64,000 bases of DNA, from assembly GCF_000154225.1 (NCBI RefSeq), contig NZ_DS264586.1, forward strand, positions 1,146,527 through 1,210,526, given 5' to 3'. Position 1 is the first letter of the stretch; the number at the start of each line of letters is the position of its first letter. The translations under genes and the position numbers were made by a program. Under the pieces are notes generated by a model. That model did not search any database. It saw nothing but the letters and a program-made list of their open reading frames with translations, and was not told the DNA's origin. Positions 9,894-19,400 of this stretch are shown here, piece after piece. The DNA is from Schaalia dentiphila ATCC 17982. Lineage in GTDB: Bacteria > Actinomycetota > Actinomycetes > Actinomycetales > Actinomycetaceae.

Positions 9894-9915
9894 TCGCTGT
9901 GTCGGGTTGCCGAGG

Positions 9916-11154
9916 CTACTTCCGGTGGTAGCGGGGGCTCGTTCCCAGGTGGATCTCATTCTTTAGCTCCGACTGGTATAGGATGATCTGATCGTCGGCG
10001 CCCCGGTACACGTAGGAGTCGTCGAGGTCCCGGTTGCTGGCTGGATTGACAAGCCCGTCGGTGTAGTCGGCAACCTCCTCGGCTGTGGGCTCGGAACCAC
10101 CCGGCTTCTGGATGATTGGGTTCTCGTCCGGGTACTGTGAAGGATCCGTCTTGACCAGTGCGCCGCCGTCAATCGCTCCATACCCCGTGTACTGTGTCCA
10201 CTCGTGGTTGGGGTTCAAGCTGGTGTGAACCAGGGATTGAAGGATCTGGTTGGTGGTGGCGTCGGGCCACTTCTGGCGTGCGAGTGCGAGCATTCCTGAG
10301 ACTAGCGCAGTTGAATTTGAAGTACCTGAGGCGGTCGTGGGGGCTCCGGTGTTCGCGTCGACGGTGTTGACGGGGCCGCCGAACGCGGCGGTCACGACAC
10401 CGTTACCCCACGAGGAGTAGGATGCAAACGTGCCGTCACTGTTGATAGCGGACACACCGACCACGCCGGACCAGCGGATCAGCTGGGCATAGCTGTTGTC
10501 GCGTGCCGTGTTACCGGCGGATGCGACGACGATGACACCTTCGCTTATCGCGCGGGTGAGAGCCCACTGAAATTCCGAATCTCCTTCTGGGGTGCCCTGC
10601 GAGATGGAGATGATCTGGGCACCGTCATCGATGGCCTGGTTGATGAGGATAGCCATGGTATCGAGACGTAGTCCGTTGGACTTGCATGTGCCTGACGATA
10701 CAGCATCAGCGGTGGCGGTCTGGTAGGTGTACAGCGTGGCGTCGGGGGCAACACCCGTATAGGGCGATACGAGCAAGGTCGCCATGTCGGTGCCGTGACG
10801 TGCTTCCGCAGGCGAGGCCTCGATTGTGCAGCGGCTCTTGTCGGTGATGTTGGCACCGGCCAGTTCGGGGGCGCTGGTATCCACGGGGCCGTCGATGAGC
10901 GCGATGGTGACGCCCTTACCTGTGTACCCCTTTTGCCGTGCAGAGTCCAGATGGTAGTACGAGAAGTACTCCTGGGTGGTGATCGGGTCCGCAGCGTGAG
11001 CGGGGGCCGGGGCCACGGTGAGGGCACCGACAGCCAGCGTGAGTGCGGAGGCGGCGGTGGTCAGGGCGCGCGCGGCGCGCCCCGCCCTCCCCACAAAACC
11101 GAAGGGAGAACGGGGCGCGGGCTGTGCGCTAGGTCGCGCGTGTGTCATGGTCAC
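9916..11154 (-). CDS. Secreted S8 serine protease, paralogue 2 (last gene of leftward T7SS operon)
   Basis: 412 residues. It has a signal peptide with a long basic N-region and cleavage near AHA-ADP (~54). The triad is intact: D88 (ALIDGPVD), H120 (EARHGTDMA), S279 (GTSNSTALVSG), with the oxyanion Asn N215 (ASAGNT). The residue after the GTS motif that is usually Pro is Ala (STA). C109 and C157 may form a disulfide. The tail ends in HLGTSPRYHRK. The start overlaps the upstream paralogue's stop by 4 bp (ATGA), implying translational coupling. The N-terminal coding region is nearly identical in DNA to the next two paralogues, which points to recent tandem duplication. Confidence 0.9.
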   Translation of the reverse strand: MTMTHARPSAQPAPRSPFGFVGRAGRAARALTTAASALTLAVGALTVAPAPAHAADPITTQEYFSYYHLDSARQKGYTGKGVTIALIDGPVDTSAPELAGANITDKSRCTIEASPAEARHGTDMATLLVSPYTGVAPDATLYTYQTATADAVSSGTCKSNGLRLDTMAILINQAIDDGAQIISISQGTPEGDSEFQWALTRAISEGVIVVASAGNTARDNSYAQLIRWSGVVGVSAINSDGTFASYSSWGNGVVTAAFGGPVNTVDANTGAPTTASGTSNSTALVSGMLALARQKWPDATTNQILQSLVHTSLNPNHEWTQYTGYGAIDGGALVKTDPSQYPDENPIIQKPGGSEPTAEEVADYTDGLVNPASNRDLDDSYVYRGADDQIILYQSELKNEIHLGTSPRYHRK

Positions 11155-12389
11155 TTCCGGTGGTAGCGGGGACTCGTTCCCAGGTGGAGCGGTGTCTTGA
11201 GCTCCGCGTGATAGAGGACGACCTGATCGTCGGCACCTCGGTACACGTAGGAATCTGGGACCTCCCGCTCGGCAGCGGGATTGATGAGTCCATCGGCGTA
11301 GTCGGCAACCTCGTCAGCCGTGGGCTCAGAACCACCCGGTTTGTTGAGAATCGGGTTCTCGTCCGGGTACTGCGAAGGATCATCGATGACGAGTCCACCG
11401 CCGTCAATAGCTCCATAGCCGGTGTACTTGTTCCACTCGTGATTTGGATTCAGGCCCGAATGGACCAGCGACTGGAGGATCTGGTTGGTGGTGGCGTCGG
11501 GCCATTTCTGGCGCGCCAGTGCGAGCATCCCTGAAACGAGGGCTGTCGCGTTAGAAGTTCCTTCCGTTGTAGTCGTCTCTCCACTGCTGGAACTCCGGAT
11601 GGTGACGGGGCCGCCGATAGCTGCTGTCACAACACCGTTGCCCCACGATGAGTATGACGCAAACGTGCCATCGGTATGAATCGCGGAAACTCCGACGACG
11701 CCAGACCACCAAGCAAGATGGGCGTTGTTCTCATCTGCTGCCTTATTGCCCATCGACGACACGATGATGACGCCTTGACTCACCGCACGAGTAATCGCCC
11801 ACTTGAGATCCTTGTCGTGATCCGTGGAACTCAATGAAATAGAGATAATTTGAGCGCCGTCATCGATGGCTTGATTAATCAGGTTTGCGATGGTGTCGAG
11901 CTCTTGTGTGCCTTGTTTGCATGAACCGCTAGAGGCTGCACCATCGGTGGCAGTTTGGTAGGTGTAGAGCGTTGCGTCGGGTGCGACGCCGTATTTTTGG
12001 GATACCAGAAGGGCAGCCATCGAGTTACCGTGAGTCGAATTCGTTGGCGAAGCGTCCAGTGTGCATCGGCTTTTGTCGACGATGTTGGCGCCGGCTAGTT
12101 CTGGGTCGCTTAAGTCAACCGGGGTGTCGATCAGGGCGATGGTGATGCCCTTGCCTGTGTATCCCTTTTGGCGTGCGGAATCCAGGTGGTAGTAGGAGAA
12201 GTACTCCTGGGTGGTGATGGGGTCTGCCGCGTGCGCGGGGACCGGGGACACGGCGAGGGCGCCGACCGTCAGCGCGAGTGCGGAGGCGGCGGTGGTCAGG
12301 GCGCGCGCGGCGCGCCCCGCCCTCCCCACAAAACCGAAGGGAGAACGGGGCGCGGGCTGCGCGCAGGATTGCGCGTGTGTCATGATCAC
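11151..12389 (-). CDS. Secreted S8 serine protease, paralogue 3
   Basis: 412 residues with the same plan as its neighbours: signal peptide ending AHA-ADP, S8 domain, and the shared C-terminal region ending HLGTSPRYHRK. The triad is present (ALIDTPVD; STHGNSMA; GTSNATALVSG) and the oxyanion Asn is in SSMGNKA. HGT is altered to HGN and the central segment differs markedly from paralogues 2 and 4. Its ATGA start overlaps the stop of paralogue 4, and its own stop overlaps the start of paralogue 2. The middle of the gene looks lower in GC than both ends, which suggests mosaic exchange. Confidence 0.9.
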   Translation of the reverse strand: MIMTHAQSCAQPAPRSPFGFVGRAGRAARALTTAASALALTVGALAVSPVPAHAADPITTQEYFSYYHLDSARQKGYTGKGITIALIDTPVDLSDPELAGANIVDKSRCTLDASPTNSTHGNSMAALLVSQKYGVAPDATLYTYQTATDGAASSGSCKQGTQELDTIANLINQAIDDGAQIISISLSSTDHDKDLKWAITRAVSQGVIIVSSMGNKAADENNAHLAWWSGVVGVSAIHTDGTFASYSSWGNGVVTAAIGGPVTIRSSSSGETTTTEGTSNATALVSGMLALARQKWPDATTNQILQSLVHSGLNPNHEWNKYTGYGAIDGGGLVIDDPSQYPDENPILNKPGGSEPTADEVADYADGLINPAAEREVPDSYVYRGADDQVVLYHAELKTPLHLGTSPRYHRK

Positions 12390-13609
12390 TTCCGGTGGTA
12401 GCGGGGGCTCGTTCCCAGGTGAAGTGGTGTTTTGAGCTCGGACTGGTACAACACAACGGTATCGTCGATGCCCCGGTACACGTAGGAAGCGGGGATACTA
12501 CGGTGGGCCGCGGGACTAATGAGACCATCCACGTAGTCGGCTACCTCGTCAGCCGTGGGCTCGGAACCACCCGGTTTGTTGAGGATCGGGTTCTCGTCCG
12601 GATACTGCGAAGGATCGTCATTGACAAGGGAACCTAAAGCAGCTGCGCCGTACCCGGTGTATTGGTTCCACTCGTGGTTGGGGTTCAGACCCGAGCGCAC
12701 GAGTGACTGGAGGATCTGGTTGGGGGTGGCGTCGGGCCACTTCTGACGCGCCAGGGCCAGCATGCCGGCGACGAGAGCGGTCGACACAGAGGTACCTCGC
12801 GTGGTGACGGGTTGATTTGTCACTTCGTCGCGTGTATTGAAAGGACCGCCCACAGCTGCCGTGACGACGCCGTTGCCCCAGGAGGAGTATGACGCGAACG
12901 TGCCGTCCGTGTTGATGGCGGATACGCCAACAACGCCAGACCATCTACCCAAGTGACTGTTGTTTTCGTCGTCTGACGTGTTGCCGGCTGAAGCAACAAT
13001 GATGACACCGCGTGCAATTGCGTTGGTGATAGCCCACTTGGCGTCGTCACCCAGGTGTCCTGTTCCTTGGGAGATGGAGATGATCTGAGCGCCATCTTCG
13101 ACGGCTTGGTTGATGAGCGTGCCGAAGTCGTCGAGCTTCTTGCCGTCGACCTTGCAAGTGCCCGCCGACACAGAATTGTCATTCGACACTTGATAGCTGT
13201 GGAGCGTAGCATCAGGAGCCACGCCGGTGTACGGAGAAACCAGGATAGTCGCCATATCAGTGCCGTGACGTGCTTCTGCAGGCGAGGCCTCGATGGTACA
13301 GCGGCTCTTGTCGGTGATGTTGGCGCCGGCCAGCTCGGGGGCGCTGGTGTCCACGGGGCCGTCGATGAGGGCGATGGTGATGCCCTTGCCGGTGTAGCCC
13401 TTCTGGCGTGCGGAGTCCAGGTGGTAGTACGAGAAGTACTCCTGGGTGGTGATCGGATCGGCCGCGTGCGCGGGGGCCGGGGCCACGGCGAGGACTCCGA
13501 CGGCCAGAGCGAGTGCGGAGGCGGTGGTGGTCAGGGCGCGCGCGGCGCGCCCCGCCCTCGCCACAAAAGCGAAGGGAGAACGGGGCGCGGCGTTGGAGGA
13601 GATGTTCAC
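12386..13609 (-). CDS. Secreted S8 serine protease, paralogue 4
   Basis: 407 residues if translation begins at the GTG at 13609, which forms a GTGA overlap with the upstream stop as in the sister genes. An ATG at 13627 is in frame but would give an 18-bp longer reading frame inside the upstream gene. It has a signal peptide (AHA-ADP) and an intact triad (ALIDGPVD; EARHGTDMA; GTSVSTALVAG), with the oxyanion Asn in ASAGNTS. The C-terminus ends HLGTSPRYHRK. Its stop overlaps the next paralogue by ATGA. It is the first of three tandem proteases directly behind a candidate T7SS substrate. Confidence 0.88.
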   Translation of the reverse strand: MNISSNAAPRSPFAFVARAGRAARALTTTASALALAVGVLAVAPAPAHAADPITTQEYFSYYHLDSARQKGYTGKGITIALIDGPVDTSAPELAGANITDKSRCTIEASPAEARHGTDMATILVSPYTGVAPDATLHSYQVSNDNSVSAGTCKVDGKKLDDFGTLINQAVEDGAQIISISQGTGHLGDDAKWAITNAIARGVIIVASAGNTSDDENNSHLGRWSGVVGVSAINTDGTFASYSSWGNGVVTAAVGGPFNTRDEVTNQPVTTRGTSVSTALVAGMLALARQKWPDATPNQILQSLVRSGLNPNHEWNQYTGYGAAALGSLVNDDPSQYPDENPILNKPGGSEPTADEVADYVDGLISPAAHRSIPASYVYRGIDDTVVLYQSELKTPLHLGTSPRYHRK

Positions 13610-15222
13610 CACTGGCGCGGGTCCCATCCGTCGTCCATGCGCTTCGCCGGCGCGATGTCCTTGTCGGTGCCGGAGGTCTGCGACAGGGGATTCACGTAGC
13701 CCGCGGGCAGCTCGTCCTCGTCGTCGTCGAACTTGAAGGCCACGTACCGGTTCTTACGGCCCTTCTTGTCGTCCTTGCCTGCGCCAGCGCCCGCGCCCGC
13801 GCCGGCACCCATGAAGCCGCCGCTCGTCGTTCCGCCCTTGCCAGCGGCGCCGGCCGCGCCGGCAGCTCCGCCGCCGTTCGCGCCCGTGGTGCCCGTGACG
13901 CCGGAGGAACCCGCAGGGCCGTTCGCGCCGGCCGCGCCCGCGGGGGGAGTGTAGGAGCCAAAGCCGGAACCCGAGTAGGAGCCGACCTTGAGGCCAGCCG
14001 CGCCCGAAGCACCCAGGCCGTTCGTCGAGCCTGTCACGCCGCGCATGCCCGCGGCGCCCATGCGACCGGCGCTGGACAGACCACTGGCAGAGCCGGATCC
14101 GCCGAGGCCGTTCGCACCGGCACCGCCGAAGCGGCCGAAGACGCTGGATCCACCGAAGCTGCCCGAGCCCATGCGGGCTGCGCCGCGCAGGCCGAGCGCT
14201 CCCGCGCCGAGGACGCCCGCGCCGCCGAGGCGGCCTGCCGTGGCGGAGTCGGAGGCCGCGCCGCCGTTGAGACGCCACAGCGGGTGATCCACGTCGGCCG
14301 GAGGGGCGGGGGTGTGACCTCCGACGACGCCGTTGCGGTACGCCGTGCCATTCACAGCGGTGTGGAGTAGGTCCGTGCCCATGAGCTCCTGGGGATCCGT
14401 GATCGGGTTCGTGCGCGATCCGGTCTCGCCGTAGGCGGGTTCCTGGGTCGGGACGGCACCCGATGCGACGGTACGGTTCTGGGCAGCGGCGGCGTCTGCC
14501 TCGCTCCACCACGGCTGAGCGAAACCACCCGGGTACGTACCCGAGGCTGGGTTGCGACCGTCGGAGCGCCCATATGAATGAGAGGCGCTGTCCGCCCATG
14601 CCTTCGCAGCATCTACACTCGTCTGTGAAGAGCTCTCGTTGTCAGTTTCCAGCTTCTGAGTGTCTACGAGACTTTGAATCTCTTGCATGCTGCTGCTCAG
14701 ATCCCCCGTCAAGGAGTTCACTCGCTCGAGGATGCGCGTCGCCGCTGCCTCTCGCTGGGCGTTGGCCTGTGCTTCGACCGCGTCCACGTAGGCGGCGCCG
14801 GTCGTAAAGCGCTTGCCCAAGACAGAAACGCCACCTCCTGGGGAGGAGCTAGGAACCATGACAACCGGGTTGTCGCGCATTGCCTCGGTTGCAGAGTCCA
14901 AGAGGGTTGGAGACAGGAGGTTAGCCTCGTGGAGCGCCGACGCCATCGCCAAGCGACCAGCTTGGTAGGTGTTGTGACCGCTCCGGTAGGTGTCCGCGTG
15001 CGCGTTGATACGCTGAACCGCTCTGTCCACCCACGCGTTCATGGCGTTAGCAGTCTCGCCCACAAAGCCTTGCGAGTCGCGGTACTGCTTGAGGCGCTCA
15101 ACGGCTTCTTCGAGGCCCTTGATCGTCTGCTGGTGGTCGGCGTCCCACGCGTCCAGGTCTCGATTGGAGCGGGCGGCCTCCATGAAGACCTTGAGGCGCT
15201 CGTACATCGGAGAGGAAACCAT
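13606..15222 (-). CDS. Candidate T7SS substrate: helical N-domain, Gly/Ala-rich PPE-like tail
   Basis: 538 residues, ATG preceded by GAAAGGA. Residues ~1-110 and ~145-215 are predicted helical (DADHQQTIKGLEEAVERLKQ; AAATRILERVNSL), like large WXG/PPE-type partners. Residues ~310-480 are low-complexity Gly/Ala/Ser. The tail is acidic then Trp-containing (DDDEDELPAGY; DDGWDPRQW). There is no signal peptide or membrane helix. It lies between a small helical protein and three proteases in the EccC operon, so export by the T7SS, possibly with processing by the coupled proteases, is inferred. I do not recognise a named family. Confidence 0.72.
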   Translation of the reverse strand: MVSSPMYERLKVFMEAARSNRDLDAWDADHQQTIKGLEEAVERLKQYRDSQGFVGETANAMNAWVDRAVQRINAHADTYRSGHNTYQAGRLAMASALHEANLLSPTLLDSATEAMRDNPVVMVPSSSPGGGVSVLGKRFTTGAAYVDAVEAQANAQREAAATRILERVNSLTGDLSSSMQEIQSLVDTQKLETDNESSSQTSVDAAKAWADSASHSYGRSDGRNPASGTYPGGFAQPWWSEADAAAAQNRTVASGAVPTQEPAYGETGSRTNPITDPQELMGTDLLHTAVNGTAYRNGVVGGHTPAPPADVDHPLWRLNGGAASDSATAGRLGGAGVLGAGALGLRGAARMGSGSFGGSSVFGRFGGAGANGLGGSGSASGLSSAGRMGAAGMRGVTGSTNGLGASGAAGLKVGSYSGSGFGSYTPPAGAAGANGPAGSSGVTGTTGANGGGAAGAAGAAGKGGTTSGGFMGAGAGAGAGAGKDDKKGRKNRYVAFKFDDDEDELPAGYVNPLSQTSGTDKDIAPAKRMDDGWDPRQW

Positions 15223-15253
15223 AACAAATCCTTTCTACAGCCAGAAAAGTTGC

Positions 15254-15760
15254 TCAGACTTCGGGCTGTGCACCCTGCGTAGGAGCCTGGGTGGTAGATC
15301 CACCGGTAGTCGTTGAATGAGTCGTCCCCGATTGCGTGGGCAGTAGAGCCTTAAGTGCTGCGCCTCCGACGACCTGCTCTAGCTCGTGTTGTGCTGCCTT
15401 AAGTGCGGCTGCCGCGTCAGACTTGTCGACTCGGTTCAGCGCTTCCTGGATCCTTGCAAGCTGCAGCTTGTTATCCTGCTCCGTGCCCGTGAAGTCCTTC
15501 AGAGCGGCGTTGATCTCAGCCTCGAAAGTGGAGATGAGTTCTGCTTCCTTTGCGAGGATGTCTGACACCGTGTCGAACAGCTTGGCGGAGCTGCGGCCCA
15601 TGGAGCTAGGACCATCTTCGGTTCCCCAGAACATGGACTTTTGGGCGGCGCCCAGGGAAGAGGACCCCTGTGCGGACGAAGTCACGGCATCGCCGCTCTC
15701 TACCACGTGGGTGGTCGCCGCTGCCTGCTTCTCGCTGTCGACTCCTACCTGATCAGCCAT
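15254..15760 (-). CDS. Small helical T7SS-associated protein (EspC/WXG-like)
   Basis: 168 residues, ATG preceded by AAGGAG at good spacing. It is predicted almost entirely helical over residues 5-135 (SEKQAAATTHVVESGDAVTS; LARIQEALNRVDKSDAAAAL), with a Thr/Gln-rich tail. There is no signal peptide, lipobox or membrane helix. The size, N-terminal style and position (32 bp before the large candidate substrate, downstream of eccC) match small ESX-secreted or chaperone-like helical proteins. The exact family is not recognised. Confidence 0.65.
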   Translation of the reverse strand: MADQVGVDSEKQAAATTHVVESGDAVTSSAQGSSSLGAAQKSMFWGTEDGPSSMGRSSAKLFDTVSDILAKEAELISTFEAEINAALKDFTGTEQDNKLQLARIQEALNRVDKSDAAAALKAAQHELEQVVGGAALKALLPTQSGTTHSTTTGGSTTQAPTQGAQPEV

Positions 15761-15816
15761 TTGTAGCTCCTTAAAATCGATGGAAGATGAAAGAGCGCTG
15801 CAATGCGCCCGGTTGC

Positions 15817-16359
15817 TTACTTGGCGACCTTGAAGCGGCGGACCAGCGGCTTATCGGGCTGGTCGGAGCCCTCGATCTTCAGGGTCCACACGTAGGTCAG
15901 ATCAGAGCCCGAGCCCTCCACGTCCACAGTCCAGGACGAGTAGTACTCGCAGTTCTGCTCCACGCACAGGTCGTAGGTGTCATTGCCCAGCCGCCAAAAG
16001 TCGGTGGCCGACATCATCTGGTAGACCATGTCATTCTTGTTGACCACGGTCTGGCCCTTGGGATCCAGCTTGAACTGTTGCGAAGAAATCAGGCTGGGCT
16101 CCACACCCACCAGCTGCGCTCCAACCATGTTGTTCAAGGCCACGGCCTTCTCGGCGATCTGCTTCTTCTGATCGCCAGACGCGGACTGCATCTGCTGCAC
16201 CAGCTGCTGCTTCTGCCCCTGAGGAATGTTGGGCAGCTTGCTGATATCGGTGGCCTTAGAGCCACCCCCACCGAAGAGGGAGCAACCCGACAGCGCGACG
16301 GCAGCGAGCAGCAGGGACGAGGTGGCCGCACATGCGCGACGGGACACGAGAGAGGACAT
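15817..16359 (-). CDS. T7SS-locus lipoprotein
   Basis: 180 residues with a lipoprotein signal: basic N-end, hydrophobic SSLLLAAVALS, lipobox LSGC with Cys at 26, followed by a Gly/Ser tether. The mature domain contains a Gln/Lys-rich helix (GQKQQLVQQMQS) and a C-terminal beta-rich region with a Cys pair (YDLCVEQNCEYY). It lies between eccC (65 bp) and the helical gene (56 bp) in the same direction, so it is an envelope-anchored accessory of this T7SS operon. No family was recognised. Confidence 0.75.
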   Translation of the reverse strand: MSSLVSRRACAATSSLLLAAVALSGCSLFGGGGSKATDISKLPNIPQGQKQQLVQQMQSASGDQKKQIAEKAVALNNMVGAQLVGVEPSLISSQQFKLDPKGQTVVNKNDMVYQMMSATDFWRLGNDTYDLCVEQNCEYYSSWTVDVEGSGSDLTYVWTLKIEGSDQPDKPLVRRFKVAK

Positions 16360-16424
16360 ATTTTTCTCCTACTTTCAGACTGGTCAATCATATGCGACGA
16401 ACGGGTCGCCGTGTCAATAAACGG

Positions 16425-19400
16425 TCAGATTGATGCGGGAGGGGTGTTCACCAGCTGGGCGGCGACGACACCGAGCTCACGGTGGACGACCTGCGCGCGG
16501 CCCGGAACCGCTCGCTTGGGCTTGACACCGTTGATGATCGCGCCCTCGCTGGGGTTGCCGGACAGGAGGATGCCGGTGACCGCCAGGTCATTCATCATCT
16601 GCAGGACCTTCTCGTAGGCCGCGCGCGACGCGCCACCCATACGGCGGGTGATGATCACGTGCAGGCCGATGTCGGCCGCCTGCGGCAGCAGGTCGATGAG
16701 CTCCATGAGCGGGTTGCCCGACGTCGTCGCGACCAGGTCGTAATCGTCGACCAGGATCCACGCCTCGGGACCCGACCACCAGCTGCGGTCGCGAATCTGC
16801 TCGGGCGTCACGTCCGAACCGGGCAAGCGCGTGCGCAGGTACCCTGCGAGCTCGCGCATCTTCTTCATGGCCTCGGCGTGGTTCGTCAGGTACCCCAGCT
16901 GGTATTCCTTCGGAACCGCGCCCATGAGGGTGCGACGCATGTCGATCGTGAGGATCTTCGCCTCGCCCGGCGTGTACAGGCGCATGACCTCGGAAATGAT
17001 CGAGCGCAGGAACGTCGTCTTGCCCGTCTTGCCGTCGCCGAACAGGTACAGGTGCGACTCCGCGCGCGTGTTGAACAGGAGCGGACCGAGGCGGGACTCC
17101 TCCACGCCCAGGATCATGTCGCCACCGCCGCGCGGCAGGATCTGCTGATCCGACACCTGCTTGAGGATCTCGGGGACCGTGACATTCTCGGGCAGCAGGC
17201 GCAGCTTCGGACCGGGGCCGTGGACCAGCGACTCGCGGATCTTCGCCACCGTGCGCGTCACGCCCTGCGACACGGTCGATGGATCCGGATCGTCGTCGGC
17301 GCGCGGCAAGCCGATCATCATCTCGTGGCCCACCATGTCGATGCCTCGACCCGGGCGGCCCTTCGGAATACGGGCGGCGCCCTCGCGGTTAACGATCGAC
17401 TCCTTCGGGTTCGCCGTGTGCAGCTCCAGGCGCGAACCGAAGATGTCCTGCGCCTCCGAACGGATATCCATCCAACGGGCGGCCGACACGATGAGGTGAA
17501 CGCCCAGCGACAGGCCTCGGCTCATCATCGTCGTCACCTGGCGGTCCACGCCGTCGAACTCGCTGCGCAGCGCGCCCCAGCCGTCGATGACCAGGAACAC
17601 GTCGCCATAGCCGTCGTCGTAGCGTCCTTCCAGGCGCCCGCGACGGTAGGTGTCCATCGAATCGATGCCGTTCTGACGGAAGTATCGCTCACGGTCGTCC
17701 ATGATCGCCGCGATCTCGGCGATCATACGCGTACGCACCTCCTCGGTGTCGCGCGTCGCGATACCCGCCACGTGCGGGGCGCCCGCAAAGCCGGCGAACG
17801 TGCCGCCACCGAAGTCCATGACGTAGAACTGGACTTCCTGCGGTGTGTAGGTCAGCGACAGGGCCTGCACGATCGTGCGCAGCGCCGTCGACTTACCGGT
17901 CTGCGGGCCACCCACCAGCGCGAAGTTACCGCCCGCGCCCGACAGGTCCAGAACGAGGGTCTCGCGACGCTGCTCGAGCGGCAGGTCGACCGTGCCCAGG
18001 GGTACGCGCAGAGTGCCGGACTCGCGCCACGCGCGCGAGACGAAGCCGAGCTCCGGGTCCGGGCGCAGGTCGGGCATGAGGGTCGCGAAGGTATCCGGGA
18101 CCTCCAGCGGCGGCAGCCACACCTGGTGCGCCGGGTAACCCTTGCCTTTCATCTTCGCGACGGCGATGTCCATCTCGGACATGTCCGCCCAGATCTCGTC
18201 GCCAGCCAGAACGACTTCCTGGTTCTGGTCGACCTCTTCCTCCTCGCCCAGGTCCTCGCGCGTGATGACGGGAGCGACCGTGAACGGCAGGATCTCGATC
18301 GGCGCGGTCGGAGCGCCGGCCGTCGAGGCCTCGGAAATCGACGCGAGCGTACGCGCCGGCGGGGGAGCGGCCACGTAGGACGCGCGGAAACGAACGAGGC
18401 CGTCGCCGCCCGCCTTCAGGAAGCCCGAACCGGGCAGCGGGGGCAGCTTCGCGGCGTCGGGAATACCCAGGACCTCACGAGAGTCGTTCTCCGTGAACGT
18501 CTTCAGCGCAATGCGGTACGACAGGTGCGACTCCAGGCCGCGCGCCTTACCCAGATCCATCTTCTGCGAGGCGAGCAGCAGGTGCACTGACAGGGATCGG
18601 CCCAGACGGCCGATCATGATGAAGACCTCGCCGAACTCTGGCTTGGCCATCAGCATTTCCGTGAACTCGTCCAGGACGATGAACAGGGCCGGCAGCGGCG
18701 GGAACTGATGCTTGCCCGCGAGGCGATCCGCCTCGTAGTCGGACACGTTCGCGTAGTTGCCCGCCTGACGCAGGACCTCCTGGCGGCGCACCATCTCGCC
18801 CTGCAGGGCGTCCTGCATACGGTCGACGAGGGAGAGCTCCGACTCCAGGTTCGAGATCATGGCCGACACGTGCGGCAGGTCCGACATGCCGGCGAAGGTC
18901 GCGCCACCCTTGAAGTCGACGAGAACCAGGTTCAGCTGCTCCGGAGAGTGGGTGAGCGCCAGGGCCAGCACGAGGGTACGCAACACCTCGGACTTACCGG
19001 AGCCGGTCGCGCCGATCAGCAGGCCGTGCGGACCCATACCCTGCTGGGCGGATTCCTTAATGTCGAGGACCACGGGCCGGCCCTCGGGCGTGACGGCGAA
19101 GGGGGCGGCGAGGCGTTCGCGTCCTTCGCGGCGCCGCCACTGCTTCTCCGGGTCGAAGTCTCGGATATCGCCGATGCCGACGAGCTCCATGAGGTCCATC
19201 TGGCGGGCCTCGTCCGAACGGCCCACGGGCGTCTCCGCCTCTTCCAGGTTCTGCTGCGTGGCGAAGGGCGTCATGCGGCGGGCCACGGCCTCGGCCTGAA
19301 CGGCGGTGAGGCGGTCGGCGAACGCCTGCTCAGGCAGGGAGTCCATGGTGACCACGTCGACCACGTCCGCGCCCTTGTGATCCGGGTTGGGGTGGATGAC

